Assembly (NCBI GenBank): GCA_013288015.1
Contig: JABDCR010000002.1
Location: 33,028-97,027 of the forward strand
Reading direction: 5' to 3'
From: Bacteroidota bacterium
Lineage (GTDB): Bacteria > Bacteroidota > Bacteroidia > B-17B0 > Aurantibacillaceae
Length of the DNA stretch: 64,000 nucleotides
The stretch's first letter is position 1; the number at the start of each line of letters is the position of its first letter. Positions 33,560 through 42,551 of the stretch are shown in pieces. Under the pieces are notes generated by a model. The model did no database searches. It had not been told where the DNA came from and was given only the letters and a program-made list of their open reading frames with translations. The translations under genes and the position numbers were made by a program.

Positions 33560-34372
33560 TCAGTTGTACAGGTTCTTTTTAAGGAGAATAAGCTTTTTGC
33601 CATCTTTGTTAATAAAAAGTGTATCATGATTTATAGAATATGGTAAGTTTTCCCAATGCAGCCTAATATCCTTAATCTCAACTGTGATAGTTTTATTAAG
33701 GTTTGTTTGGTAATTACCAAAAAACAAACTGTCATCACTATCCTGTACTACACAAGTGTATCCTTTTCCAAAATAGATTTTTTTAATTTCAGGATAGCCC
33801 TCTGCCACCCAAGGACCTTTAATGGCAACATCTTGTTTTATCCTGAATTTATTACTATGTATTAACAAGGCTGCCAAACCAACACCCACAAACATTACTG
33901 CTAGGTTAGGTATTAGGTTAGTGTGCTTGGGTGGGACTACTAAAGTCTCTTCAATTTTTTGTTGAAGAAAATAATTTTTATAACTTTTAAAATTGATGAA
34001 GAATAAAATGATGCCTGCAACCCAAAGAGACACAACGATAGGAAGCGCACCGATGCTGAAAATAATATTTATAGTAAGTAAATTAATTATTATCGGGAGA
34101 AAAAGCAACACCCCTAGGCGAGTGGTTCTTTTAAAAAACACCAACAACCCAATGCTAACTTCAATTAGGCCAAGCGGTGTTTCATAAACTGGGGAGTAGC
34201 TATATAAAGACCAAACTAACTTTACGCCGTCCAGTTGCCCTAAGGGTATATCTTTCCAGTAATAATCGGTATAAAATTGCCCATGAAATACTTTAACCAA
34301 ACCATATATCAACATCAGCAGGCAAATAAAACACCTGCAAATACTATCAAGCCATTTAATTGTTTTATTCAT
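33560..34372 (-). CDS. DoxX-like membrane protein with C-terminal extracytoplasmic domain
   Basis: From the ATG at 34372 (MNKTIKWLDSICRCFICLLM) this is 270 residues; a more upstream ATG (34423) is less fitting. Four hydrophobic segments with YGLVKVFHGQFYTDYYWKDI and ETPLGLIEVSIGLLVFFKR are DoxX-like. A fifth helix and a beta-rich C-terminal domain of about 95 residues follow (VEIKDIRLHWENLPYSINHDT). Function unknown. An open stretch continues in frame after the stop codon. Confidence 0.75.
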   Translation of the reverse strand: MNKTIKWLDSICRCFICLLMLIYGLVKVFHGQFYTDYYWKDIPLGQLDGVKLVWSLYSYSPVYETPLGLIEVSIGLLVFFKRTTRLGVLLFLPIIINLLTINIIFSIGALPIVVSLWVAGIILFFINFKSYKNYFLQQKIEETLVVPPKHTNLIPNLAVMFVGVGLAALLIHSNKFRIKQDVAIKGPWVAEGYPEIKKIYFGKGYTCVVQDSDDSLFFGNYQTNLNKTITVEIKDIRLHWENLPYSINHDTLFINKDGKKLILLKKNLYN

Positions 34373-34446
34373 ATAAATATCGTGTAAAATTGTTGTTGTA
34401 AATGAACAAACTAACACATACACGAAAATTAATCTCCCCTTATGTG

Positions 34447-34989
34447 TTATTTTGTTATAAAACCACGTATCGCGTCGATACTTAAATAATCGCCTTGGGT
34501 TTTAGCATAATGCGCATTAACTACTATACCCCTAACATCAATTAAAAATTCGGCTTCAAGGCGGTCAACATGCCCGTCTTGTGCAACTTTGTTTTTAAAA
34601 AGTTTGTTCCCTTTTATTACATCTGCTATACCGCCTTTAAAGATCAGGTAAATAAATAGGCCAAGTTTCGAGCGATCTAATTTGTACAACTTATATAGAC
34701 TTGAATCAACGTTAGGAATTAATAGCGAGTAAAAATTTTCGTCGGCCATCATGGTACGTATATTTTCGGTTGATGATTCGTAAACCGAAATCAATGCTAC
34801 GTTGTTTATTTTATACTCATCAGTTAGTTTGTTTATTTGATGAAAACGTAAATTACAGAACGGGCAACCAGCAAAACGATAAAATATAAGATGTACTTTT
34901 TTACCTCTAAATTGTTGCAGGTTTATTAAATTGCCATATACATCATTAACGGCAAAATTTGGTGCAGGCTGGCTGTTAGTTATTTTCAT
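34447..34989 (-). CDS. AhpC/TSA (peroxiredoxin-like) family protein
   Basis: This 180-residue protein has the thioredoxin fold of the AhpC/TSA family: PAPNFAVNDVYGNLINLQQFRGKK in the start, then HLIFYRFAGCPFCNLRFHQI with a CPFC redox pair, and LIDVRGIVVNAHYAKTQGD near the end. The CxxC motif suggests a peroxiredoxin-like or thiol oxidoreductase activity in the cytoplasm. It is close to the DoxX-like gene (74 nt) and may share its transcript. Confidence 0.88.
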   Translation of the reverse strand: MKITNSQPAPNFAVNDVYGNLINLQQFRGKKVHLIFYRFAGCPFCNLRFHQINKLTDEYKINNVALISVYESSTENIRTMMADENFYSLLIPNVDSSLYKLYKLDRSKLGLFIYLIFKGGIADVIKGNKLFKNKVAQDGHVDRLEAEFLIDVRGIVVNAHYAKTQGDYLSIDAIRGFITK

Positions 34990-35244
34990 AAAATTGGTTT
35001 ATTTTATGTTTAGACGAAGTCCAAGCTACTTCCTTACAATTGTTTTTGTTTTTTTATTTTCTTCGTGGAAAATCCGCTGGTCATACAACTGTTAAGGCAT
35101 TTAAACCTGATTTTATGTTTCCTGTCATTGTTTTGGTTACAACTTCTCATTTACTGGTATGACACAAGTATCATGTTACCAACTATTCTGCACATGAGGG
35201 TGTCAACCTAATTTTGTTTTAAAGATTGTTAAAAAACAAATAAC

Positions 35245-35793
35245 ATGAAAAACACATTTAACCCTCGCTCAATAAAAACTGCCACTTTATTTTTAAGTCT
35301 TGTTGTTTTTTGTCTGATGCATTATTCTGCATCAGCTCAAAAAAAGAAATTCAAAGACTACCTGCTGATTGGGACATCTTCACTTATTTCAGGCATGCTT
35401 GATGGGACTATCGAAAGCATAAGCTATCATTATGATAATGGATTTAAAAAACGTTTTTCTAAGGTAAATGACCAGTTTTGGAATCCGGCAATCAGCTGGA
35501 CAAACAAATATAAAAATAATGATCCTTGTTTGGGGCCAAAGTTTATGGGAAGCACAAATATGTTTGTATGCACAACAGATGCCTACCACATGCTTCGCAC
35601 TGCCAAGCGTGCTACAGATGCACTTACACTTGCTTATTACGTAAACCAGACCTGTACCGATAAGATAACACCTAAAGGTAAAAGATGGAAACGGGTTGCG
35701 AAAGATTTTCTGATTGTAACAGCTATACGTTGTGTAGGCTTTAACCTGACTTATTCCTTGCTTTTCAAGCCTCAGGCAGCTCCTGTTCTATAA
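35245..35793 (+). CDS. Exported hypothetical protein
   Basis: This 182-residue protein has a signal peptide (residues 10-31, ending ASAQ), then LLIGTSSLISGMLDGTIESI, FWNPAISWTNKYKNNDP and GPKFMGSTNMFVCTTDAYHML. A hydrophobic segment near the C-terminus (FLIVTAIRCVGFNLTYSLLF) could be membrane-embedded. The pattern occurs in a widespread uncharacterised Bacteroidota family, but I cannot assign a function. A strong palindrome lies 12 nt after its stop codon. Confidence 0.8.
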   Translation: MKNTFNPRSIKTATLFLSLVVFCLMHYSASAQKKKFKDYLLIGTSSLISGMLDGTIESISYHYDNGFKKRFSKVNDQFWNPAISWTNKYKNNDPCLGPKFMGSTNMFVCTTDAYHMLRTAKRATDALTLAYYVNQTCTDKITPKGKRWKRVAKDFLIVTAIRCVGFNLTYSLLFKPQAAPVL

Positions 35794-35805
35794 ATAGAAG
35801 AAAAA

Positions 35806-35849
35806 CACTTAATCAACCTTAGACAAATTTGTCTAAGGTTGATTAAGTG
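35806..35849 (+). terminator. 44-nt perfect palindrome, terminator-like
   Basis: The arms 35806-35827 and 35828-35849 are exactly complementary (CACTTAATCAACCTTAGAC... against its reverse complement), with no spacer. Folding with a small AT loop gives a very stable hairpin directly after the stop codon at 35793. No long T run follows. Confidence 0.55.
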
Positions 35850-35862
35850 CGGTAAACTAAAA

Positions 35863-35892
35863 AACGCATCTCAAGAAACCTCAAGATGCGTT
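35863..35892. terminator. Second hairpin behind the same gene
   Basis: AACGCATCT (35863-35871) pairs with AGATGCGTT (35884-35892) around a 12-nt loop, with A-rich sequence on the left and TTAATTAAAAA on the right. It may be a back-up or reverse-direction terminator. The rest of the gap to 36090 holds nothing I recognise. Confidence 0.45.
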
Positions 35893-36090
35893 AATTAAAA
35901 AGTGTTTCATGCAAATGAAAAACCACCTTTTGAGCAGATAAAGAACGAATGACGAATGTAATAAGTATTTACCGCATCCCTTGGTTATTCAACCTGTTTT
36001 AACTTTTTTATTTACGAACGCATGTAAGATTTTGCCGAAAGTTGTATTTTTTTAATACCCCGCTTTCTTTAAATTAGTAGTAAAATTAAA

Positions 36091-36708
36091 ATGAAGCATT
36101 TGTTTTCAGAAACCATTGAGATTACTAATTTAGACCAAGCAAAAAGGCTTGTTAGAGAAAGTACGGATGGACTTTTAAAATTATTCAATTACAGTCCTGC
36201 CTGCATGAGCCTGACAACTCTTGGAAAAAGAACTTATGTAAAAGTAAACGAGCGATTTATAGAAAAATTAGGATTTACAGAAGAAGAAATTATTGGTTTT
36301 ACATCTACTGAAATAGGTATTCTTGATAAAGAAGAATCAGATAAGGTTGCTACTCTATTTAAAGAAAAGGGAAGATTGCAAAATGACATAGTTGTTTGCA
36401 AAGCAAAAGGCGGGAAAGAAGTTCATACAGTTTCTTCTATAGAAAAAATCGAGTTTAACGGGGAGTTTTATCTCCTGTCATCTTTTCTTGATATTACTAA
36501 AATAATAGAACAGCAATATCTTATAGAAAAACAAAAACAAGTAATCGAAGAGCAAAAAGCACTGGTAGAAAAAGCCTATGCACAGCTTCAGGAAAAGAAT
36601 AAAGAGGTCATGGATAGCATCTATTACGCAAAAAGAATTCAAGCTGCTTTAATTACATCTGAAAAATATATTGAGAGCGTTTTTAACCGCTTAATGAAAA
36701 ATAAATAA
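36091..36708 (+). CDS. PAS domain protein with coiled coil, no output domain
   Basis: This 205-residue protein has one PAS domain (about 25-140: SPACMSLTTLGKRTYVKVNE, then ERFIEKLGFTEEEIIG), a coiled coil (about 145-180) and the linker DSIYYAKRIQAALI that precedes SpoIIE phosphatase or kinase domains in Bacteroidota. Here it ends about 17 residues later (TSEKYIESVFNRLMKNK), so there is no catalytic output. It probably passes a signal by protein contact, perhaps to the single-domain response regulator 36 nt downstream. Confidence 0.85.
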   Translation: MKHLFSETIEITNLDQAKRLVRESTDGLLKLFNYSPACMSLTTLGKRTYVKVNERFIEKLGFTEEEIIGFTSTEIGILDKEESDKVATLFKEKGRLQNDIVVCKAKGGKEVHTVSSIEKIEFNGEFYLLSSFLDITKIIEQQYLIEKQKQVIEEQKALVEKAYAQLQEKNKEVMDSIYYAKRIQAALITSEKYIESVFNRLMKNK

Positions 36709-36744
36709 ACTAAATATCAGATTAACTATATAAAAACAAACCAA

Positions 36745-37185
36745 ATGGAAAACACACAAGTAGAAGTTCTTCTTGTAGAAGACAATCCCGAAGATGCGGA
36801 GTTAACCATACGAGCTTTGAAAAAAAATAATATGGCTAACAAAATACATCACATAAAAGATGGTGACGAAGCTTTGGATTTTCTTTTCGCACAAGGAGAT
36901 TATTCCTATCGGAAAATAGAAAACGCACCTAAAGTTATTTTACTCGATCTGAAAATGCCAAAGGTTAATGGAATAGAGGTCTTGAGGGTCTTGAAAGTAG
37001 ATGCCCGCACAAATAAAATCCCAATAGTTATTCTTACCTCTTCCAAAGAAGATCCGGATATTCAGGAATGTTACCGATTAGGAGTAAACGGTTATGTGGT
37101 AAAACCGGTAAATTTTGATGATTTTTCGAAAGCTGTTGCTAATGTGGGGTTATTTTGGTTATTAACTAACCAAGCACCTCAATAA
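36745..37185 (+). CDS. Single-domain response regulator (Rcp1-like)
   Basis: This 146-residue receiver has all key residues: Glu12/Asp13 (LLVEDNPED), Asp68 (ILLDLKMP), Thr98 (VILTSS) and Lys120 (YVVKPVNF). There is no output domain, as in Rcp1-type regulators that pair with PAS/GAF kinases. It follows the PAS protein by 36 nt in the same direction. The cognate kinase is not in the window. Confidence 0.93.
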   Translation: MENTQVEVLLVEDNPEDAELTIRALKKNNMANKIHHIKDGDEALDFLFAQGDYSYRKIENAPKVILLDLKMPKVNGIEVLRVLKVDARTNKIPIVILTSSKEDPDIQECYRLGVNGYVVKPVNFDDFSKAVANVGLFWLLTNQAPQ

Positions 37186-37314
37186 CAAAAACCTGAATAA
37201 ATATTAGCTTTTAGTATCGTTAAACGCAATTGAAAACTATGGATAATAGTTTACGAAAATTATCGTTGTATATCCAACGGGATGATTTGCAGTGTGGGGG
37301 GGGAAAGACAAAAA

Positions 37315-37353
37315 GAGCCGTACAGCAAATAAAAATTGAGCCGCACAGCAAAT
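37315..37353 (+). promoter_or_regulatory. Direct repeats, probable AraC operator
   Basis: GAGCCGTACAGCAAAT (37315-37330) and GAGCCGCACAGCAAAT (37338-37353) differ at one base and are 23 bp apart. They sit 38 nt before the start of the membrane protein/AraC gene pair. Direct repeats about two helix turns apart are the usual target of AraC-type dimers. Confidence 0.6.
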
Positions 37354-37390
37354 CAATTCCCCTGGAAATGCTCATCTTTGTATAACGAAA

Positions 37391-37912
37391 ATGGATATAG
37401 AAATGGATATTTTAAAAGTAAGTACAGATTGGGCAAGAGCTGAAGTGTTTTCATCTAAAATAGTTTTGCTGCTAAGTTTGCTGTTTTTCTTAGCAGCCTT
37501 TGGTTTTTGGCAATTAGGCAAAACTGATATGGCAAAAGCTTTTGGATGGCCAATGTTGGTATCCGGTATATTACTTGTCGCTGTATCGGCAGGTTTATAT
37601 TTTGCCAACAAACCACGGATTATTCAATTCGAGACAACCTATAATACAGACGCGAAAGCATTTGTCAAAACAGAAACAGAGCGTACTGCAAAATCTCAAC
37701 ATGATCTGGCACTGGTCTTCAAAGTGCTTCCTCTTATTATTATTGCAGCAGCCCTGTTAATCATATTTATAAATACACCCTTATGGCGAGCCATTGGCAT
37801 TACAACTATTGCACTAATGACTATATTAATGTTTATTGATAGCAATACTAATGCAAGAAACACGGCATATCATCAACGTTTATTAACCGAGAACCAATGG
37901 ACGAAAAGGTAA
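37391..37912 (+). CDS. Membrane protein coupled to an AraC regulator
   Basis: This 173-residue protein has four hydrophobic segments (VLLLSLLFFLAAFGFWQLG, WPMLVSGILLVAVSAGLYF, VLPLIIIAAALLIIF, AIGITTIALMTILMFI) and a polar loop of about 35 residues after the second. It overlaps the AraC gene by 16 nt, so the two are co-translated. The family is not recognised. It may be part of the same sensing or detoxification unit. Confidence 0.8.
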   Translation: MDIEMDILKVSTDWARAEVFSSKIVLLLSLLFFLAAFGFWQLGKTDMAKAFGWPMLVSGILLVAVSAGLYFANKPRIIQFETTYNTDAKAFVKTETERTAKSQHDLALVFKVLPLIIIAAALLIIFINTPLWRAIGITTIALMTILMFIDSNTNARNTAYHQRLLTENQWTKR

Positions 37913-38727
37913 TTCCTGTAACACGGGTTTTAGAAGACAGCTTTGTATATTCCTGCACTTTCGAGCAGAAACGTGGCTACGAGCAATTTGTACCGCACCA
38001 TGTATTAGCGTTTCAATTTTCAGGTGAAACACATATTCAACATCAAAATGGCAAGTTGACATTAAAGAAGAACCAAATGCTATTGGCTCAAAAAAATCAA
38101 TTAACAAAATCTATAAAATTACCTGCCACCGATAAAGCGTATAAAAGCATTTCTGTAATAATAATGCACACAGATTTGCAACAATATGCACTTGCCAATT
38201 CAATTCATAAAAGCAAAAAATATACAGGAGAGAAAAATCTTTTGCTCAAACCGGACGCGTTTCTGAAAGGCTATTTTAATTCTTTATTGCCTTACGTAGA
38301 GCAATCTAAAAAAATAAGCAAAAAATTGGCAACTATTAAAACTAATGAAGCCATAGAATTGTTATTGCGCCTGAAGCCTTCTTTAAAATCTATTCTATTT
38401 GATTTTTCAGAGCCCTATAAAGTTGACCTCGAAAAATTTATGTTGCAAAATTATCATTACAATGTGCCGATAGCACACTTTGCAAAACTAACTGGTAGAA
38501 GTTTGGCATCATTTAAAAGGGATTTTGAACAAACCTTTCGAACCTCGCCACGCAAATGGTTGCAAGAAAAAAGATTGGTAGAAGCACACCATCTTATCAA
38601 GCAAAAAAAACGAAAGCCAACCGAAATTTATTTGGAGTTGGGTTTTGAAAACCTTTCTCATTTTTATACGTCTTTCAAACAAAAATTTGGAATAACGCCG
38701 GAGATGCTCATTCAACAAAAATCATAA
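37897..38727 (+). CDS. AraC family transcriptional regulator
   Basis: This 276-residue protein has a cupin-like N-terminal domain (HHVLAFQFSGETHIQHQNGK) and a C-terminal double helix-turn-helix (VPIAHFAKLTGRSLASFKRDF, then PTEIYLELGFENLSHFYTSF and KFGITPEMLIQ). It belongs to the ExsA-like group. It overlaps the membrane protein gene and is followed by a SnoaL-like gene and a metallo-hydrolase, which are likely targets. Direct repeats upstream of the pair suggest autoregulation. Confidence 0.93.
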   Translation: MDEKVIPVTRVLEDSFVYSCTFEQKRGYEQFVPHHVLAFQFSGETHIQHQNGKLTLKKNQMLLAQKNQLTKSIKLPATDKAYKSISVIIMHTDLQQYALANSIHKSKKYTGEKNLLLKPDAFLKGYFNSLLPYVEQSKKISKKLATIKTNEAIELLLRLKPSLKSILFDFSEPYKVDLEKFMLQNYHYNVPIAHFAKLTGRSLASFKRDFEQTFRTSPRKWLQEKRLVEAHHLIKQKKRKPTEIYLELGFENLSHFYTSFKQKFGITPEMLIQQKS

Positions 38728-38750
38728 AATCAATTAAAACCATATAAAAA

Positions 38751-39200
38751 ATGAATATTGAACAACAATTACAGCAAGCAGCCGACAGACTGGCTATCCG
38801 CAACCTGGTAGATCAATACGCGTATTGTGCAGACACGCGTGATGCACAGGGGCAAATGGCTCTTTTCACTGAAGATACCCGCTTCATTGTTTTTATGGAT
38901 GCTAAATCATCTGAACCATCACAAGTCATTACTAAAAGAGCGGATCTTTTTCCGGTGTTTGACAACCTTAATTCTTATCGTGCCACAATGCATTTCAACG
39001 GGCAAAGCACGGTGCTGCAATTAAAGGATGATTCTGCAACAGGTATTACATATTGCATTGCTAATCATCAAACCATTAATGACGGAGTTCAAAAGCTAAT
39101 GATTGCCCATATAAAATATCATGACAGCTTTGTAAAGCAAAACGGAAAATGGCTTTTTGCCGAGCGCAAGCTAATGGTTGATTGGATAGAAAACAGGTAA
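38751..39200 (+). CDS. SnoaL-like / NTF2-like protein
   Basis: This 149-residue protein has the NTF2-like start ADRLAIRNLVDQYAYCADTRD followed by LFTEDTRFIVFMD and the closing strand GKWLFAERKLMVDWIEN. This fold forms a pocket used by small isomerases, hydrolases or binding proteins; key residues are too variable to name a reaction. It follows the AraC gene by 23 nt and precedes the metallo-hydrolase gene by 15 nt, so it is in the same operon. Confidence 0.87.
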   Translation: MNIEQQLQQAADRLAIRNLVDQYAYCADTRDAQGQMALFTEDTRFIVFMDAKSSEPSQVITKRADLFPVFDNLNSYRATMHFNGQSTVLQLKDDSATGITYCIANHQTINDGVQKLMIAHIKYHDSFVKQNGKWLFAERKLMVDWIENR

Positions 39201-39215
39201 CACAGACAGAAGATT

Positions 39216-40232
39216 ATGTTTGGAAAAAGGAAAGCGCCTGCTATAACCAGCTATATTTCAAATCCTGCTCTTGTAACTATTAAACCTGACTGGAAGGGCA
39301 CTCCAATTGATGAAGATGGTTTATTCATGAATCATGAGCATCCTTGGAGGCTTGAGTACAGTAAAATATTTAAATACATATTTCACCGTAATCCCCAGAA
39401 AGAAATAAAAAAGCAAGATACTTGGCGAATGCCTGTTCTCAAAAATGATCAGTGGCTCACAGACCCGGCAGACAAAATTGTATGGTTAGGCCATGCCAGT
39501 TTTTTCATTCAGTTGTCAGGCATTCGCATGCTGATAGATCCGGTTTATGGGAAGCTGCCAGTTGGTGCGCGTCTTTCGGATATGCCGGTTGACCCTAATA
39601 AATTACTGAATATTGATTACATATTAGTTTCACATGCGCACTACGACCACTGCGATAAAAACAGCATAAAATTGTTGACCGGTAATAATCCCCAGGCTCA
39701 GATACTAGCCGGGCTAAATTTGAACAAATTAATTAGTAAATGGACGGGGAATAAAATACAAACTGCTGGGTGGTATCAACAGTATAAACTTGGCAATGGT
39801 CCAAAGATTACGTTCCTACCGTCAAGGCACTGGGCGAACCGTAGTCTTTTTGATGTAAACACTACACTTTGGGGTGGGTTTATGATTGAGAAAGATGGAA
39901 AATGCATCTACTTTAGCGGGGACTCTGCAAGTGGATCTCACTTCAATGATATTGGAGAGCTTTTTCAAAATATTGATATAGCTCTCATCGGTGTTGGCGC
40001 ATACGCTCCTGCATGGTTTATGGAAGTGATGCATCAAAACCCATACAATGCTGTGAAAGCATTCAATGCAACACATGCAAAAACATTTATACCATTCCAC
40101 TACGGCACATTCGATTTATCAGACGAACCTTTTGGAGAGCCTGAGCAAATACTAAAAAAGCTTTATGCCGAAGATAAAATAGAAAATACCTTAAAGATTT
40201 TAAAGTTGGGTGAAGTGTTTTATTTTCTATAA
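39216..40232 (+). CDS. MBL fold metallo-hydrolase (UlaG/NAPE-PLD-like)
   Basis: This 338-residue protein carries the metal motif SHAHYDHCDK (His140, His142, Asp144, His145), a further PSRHWANRSLFD segment, and SGDSASGSHFNDIGELF and PFHYGTFDLSDEPFGEP for the remaining ligands. The start (INTTLWGG and EDGLFMNHEHPW elements) fits the NAPE-PLD-like branch, which hydrolyses phosphodiester or lactone bonds using two zinc ions. It is probably cytoplasmic and the last gene of the AraC operon. Confidence 0.9.
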   Translation: MFGKRKAPAITSYISNPALVTIKPDWKGTPIDEDGLFMNHEHPWRLEYSKIFKYIFHRNPQKEIKKQDTWRMPVLKNDQWLTDPADKIVWLGHASFFIQLSGIRMLIDPVYGKLPVGARLSDMPVDPNKLLNIDYILVSHAHYDHCDKNSIKLLTGNNPQAQILAGLNLNKLISKWTGNKIQTAGWYQQYKLGNGPKITFLPSRHWANRSLFDVNTTLWGGFMIEKDGKCIYFSGDSASGSHFNDIGELFQNIDIALIGVGAYAPAWFMEVMHQNPYNAVKAFNATHAKTFIPFHYGTFDLSDEPFGEPEQILKKLYAEDKIENTLKILKLGEVFYFL

Positions 40233-40240
40233 AAGTGTAA

Positions 40241-40271
40241 TTTGAAGAAGTAAATCAATTTTGTACATTTT
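40241..40271 (+). promoter_or_regulatory. Promoter of the TMEM175-like gene
   Basis: TTTG (40241-40244), a 19-nt spacer and TACATTTT (40264-40271) match the Bacteroidota -33 and -7 boxes at seven of eight -7 positions. The start codon is 24 nt downstream. Confidence 0.5.
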
Positions 40272-40294
40272 CAAAGATTTAAATTATATAAAAT

Positions 40295-40933
40295 ATGTCA
40301 GAAACAAATCCCAATTTTCGTTTAGAAACATTTTGTGACGGAATATTTGCAATTGCAATTACATTATTGATTATTGAGATTAAAGTACCTCCCATAAGTA
40401 CGGTACATACAAAAGCGGAATTGTGGGTGGCGTTTGCTAGGGAGTTACCTTCTTGGTTTGCATTTTTGCTTAGTTTTATTGTTCTCTTAGTAACATGGGT
40501 GGGGCATTGGCATACGTTTAAATTAATTGGTAAGTCATCTCCTAAATTTACATATGCCAATGGATTGTTAATGTTATCTGTTGTTTTAGTACCGTTCATT
40601 ACCGCTGCGGTGGCAGAATATCTTAATAGTGCTGATCGTGATTTAGCCCAACCTGCCGTTACCTTATATTGTGCGGTAATCCTGCTAAATAATTTTGCAT
40701 GGAATTTAATACACCATATCTACTTATTTTCGGAAGAATTAGTTAAGCCAAGCGTGAATATTAAAAAAGCAAAGAAGCAAGCCGTGTATTCGCGCTATAT
40801 GTTTGTTTTGTACGGGTTCACTTTTATTTTATCATTTTGGTTTCCTTTAATTTCTTTTACAATCATTGCTTTATCATTCCTGATGTGGTTGGTTCAGGGC
40901 ATAGCCATTAAAGAAGAAAAAATGACCAATTAA
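40295..40933 (+). CDS. TMEM175 family (DUF1211) potassium channel-like protein
   Basis: This 212-residue protein starts NFRLETFCDGIFAIAITLLIIEI, the family motif R...F(S)DGIFAIAIT in helix 1, here with Cys for Ser. Six hydrophobic segments follow, ending LIPLISFTIIALSFLMWLV-like. Bacterial TMEM175 proteins form tetrameric potassium-permeable channels in the inner membrane. The motif change is mild. The gene appears monocistronic with its own promoter. Confidence 0.88.
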   Translation: MSETNPNFRLETFCDGIFAIAITLLIIEIKVPPISTVHTKAELWVAFARELPSWFAFLLSFIVLLVTWVGHWHTFKLIGKSSPKFTYANGLLMLSVVLVPFITAAVAEYLNSADRDLAQPAVTLYCAVILLNNFAWNLIHHIYLFSEELVKPSVNIKKAKKQAVYSRYMFVLYGFTFILSFWFPLISFTIIALSFLMWLVQGIAIKEEKMTN

Positions 40934-41107
40934 AAATCAAGCATATTATCTTTTCAGTCTTTTTTAATAGATTTTGTATAGTTTTAAGAGTTAAGAACTA
41001 TAATAAAAGTTGGCACTTCGTGAAATTACCTTATAGTTATGGTTTGACTTAATACCAGTTTGCCATTAACATACATGTAATAATCTGAAAAATTACTACT
41101 CAAAAAA

Positions 41108-42436
41108 TCATCCCACCCAATAATTTTTCAAAAATGAATCAAAAAACCACAACTGGAGTATTACGTTCAGGCAATATATCGGGATCCACAAATTCTTAAA
41201 TTTAGTACTGTACATCATCAAATAATAAAAAATAAAATAAATAGTTATAATTCCATAGAGGAAAAAAATTTGGATATGCTCATAAGATCCAAAGAGTAGC
41301 CAAGTGAATAATGTCAAAATTATAAAGAAAATAAGTTGAGGAAGTGTTAGAGAAGTGTTTCTAAAATGGTGATTCAGAAAAACCATAATAAAAGGAGAAA
41401 CAAACATGTACCGGTTAATTCCGATTATGTTCGTCGAACCGTTGTCCATTTTTGGATTAAAAAATAGAATACTAAACAATATCATGGAAAGATAAATCAA
41501 TGAAAAGAGATATACCTTATTAGGTACTACAGATTGTTGGAGTTTATTATTAACCCAGTTCCTAATTTCTTTGAATGCAAGTATTATAGCTATTAAACCG
41601 ATTAAAAAAGCAATTGAATCAATCCATATTATTTTTTCTCCTTCCCAATCCAATGCCGTTAATGGAAACCCCGGAAAAGAAAAAGTTCTATCCCAATACT
41701 TGCTTTGTGCTTTAAAATAAGCAAACCAAACACCCGTTTGCACATATTGTATCCATTCAACTAGTAAAATCCCAATTACACTAAATAGCAAATAAAATAG
41801 TGCCTTTTTAATTAATCGAAGTAAATTTATTTGATTAAAAGACGACATCAGAAGTTCCATAAAAATAATTGACGGTATAAAGAAAATTGTAATAGGTTTT
41901 ATTATAGAAGCGACAAATAATCCAATAGAAATCAGTATTTTTTTATCATTTTTTAGCCCAACTAAAAAAATTGTAGAAAACAGAAAGAACAAACTCTCTG
42001 TATAAGGAACATACATAAAAATACTACTTGGCAGAGATACACAAAGCAATGTTACTGAAAGTTTAAAATCAAAAGTTTTAGCTAAATAAAAAATCGATAA
42101 TAGTCCAATGAACCCATTGAGTAGACTGATATATAAGGGGTCAAGTTGAGTTACTCGCCAGAAATAAGGAAATAAGGGAAAGAACCCAGAATTACTTTGC
42201 CATTGTTCAGAATAGGTGTAGCCATGCAAACGAAAAGAGTCATACCAATTTGCATCCCATTTCAAAATATTTTCTTTATTTGGCAGTAGTTCTATTAAAC
42301 CAAGGTAACGAAACACTAAAAAGGAAAATACAATAGTAAATATATGAATAAATATAAATCGATACTTTTCAATTACTTGTAACCAATCAGATACTTTTAT
42401 AATATTTTCATATGAGCTATCTTTTTTATCAAGCAT
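41108..42436 (-). CDS. PIG-V-like mannosyltransferase family membrane protein
   Basis: This 442-residue protein has about ten hydrophobic segments and the PIG-V-like phrases KWDANWYDSFRLHGYTY and SGFFPLFPYFWRV in the first extracytoplasmic loop, then VPYTESLFFLFSTIFLVG. Such enzymes transfer a hexose from a polyprenyl-phosphate donor. The acceptor in bacteria is unknown; surface glycan or glycoprotein synthesis is possible. It stands alone on the minus strand after the OmpA gene. Confidence 0.8.
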   Translation of the reverse strand: MLDKKDSSYENIIKVSDWLQVIEKYRFIFIHIFTIVFSFLVFRYLGLIELLPNKENILKWDANWYDSFRLHGYTYSEQWQSNSGFFPLFPYFWRVTQLDPLYISLLNGFIGLLSIFYLAKTFDFKLSVTLLCVSLPSSIFMYVPYTESLFFLFSTIFLVGLKNDKKILISIGLFVASIIKPITIFFIPSIIFMELLMSSFNQINLLRLIKKALFYLLFSVIGILLVEWIQYVQTGVWFAYFKAQSKYWDRTFSFPGFPLTALDWEGEKIIWIDSIAFLIGLIAIILAFKEIRNWVNNKLQQSVVPNKVYLFSLIYLSMILFSILFFNPKMDNGSTNIIGINRYMFVSPFIMVFLNHHFRNTSLTLPQLIFFIILTLFTWLLFGSYEHIQIFFLYGIITIYFIFYYLMMYSTKFKNLWIPIYCLNVILQLWFFDSFLKNYWVG

Positions 42437-42551
42437 AATTTGTATAAACGTTGTTTATAAATAAATTAGAGGGGAAATTTATTATTGAACAATGTAAAGT
42501 AATGGGTGTTTATTAGGTTATTGAAAATTCCAATAAGTACTTTAATTTTTT

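Noticed and set aside
35041..35244. Possible regulatory leader before the exported protein at 35245
   Set aside because: No convincing promoter boxes, hairpin or riboswitch pattern could be identified by eye.
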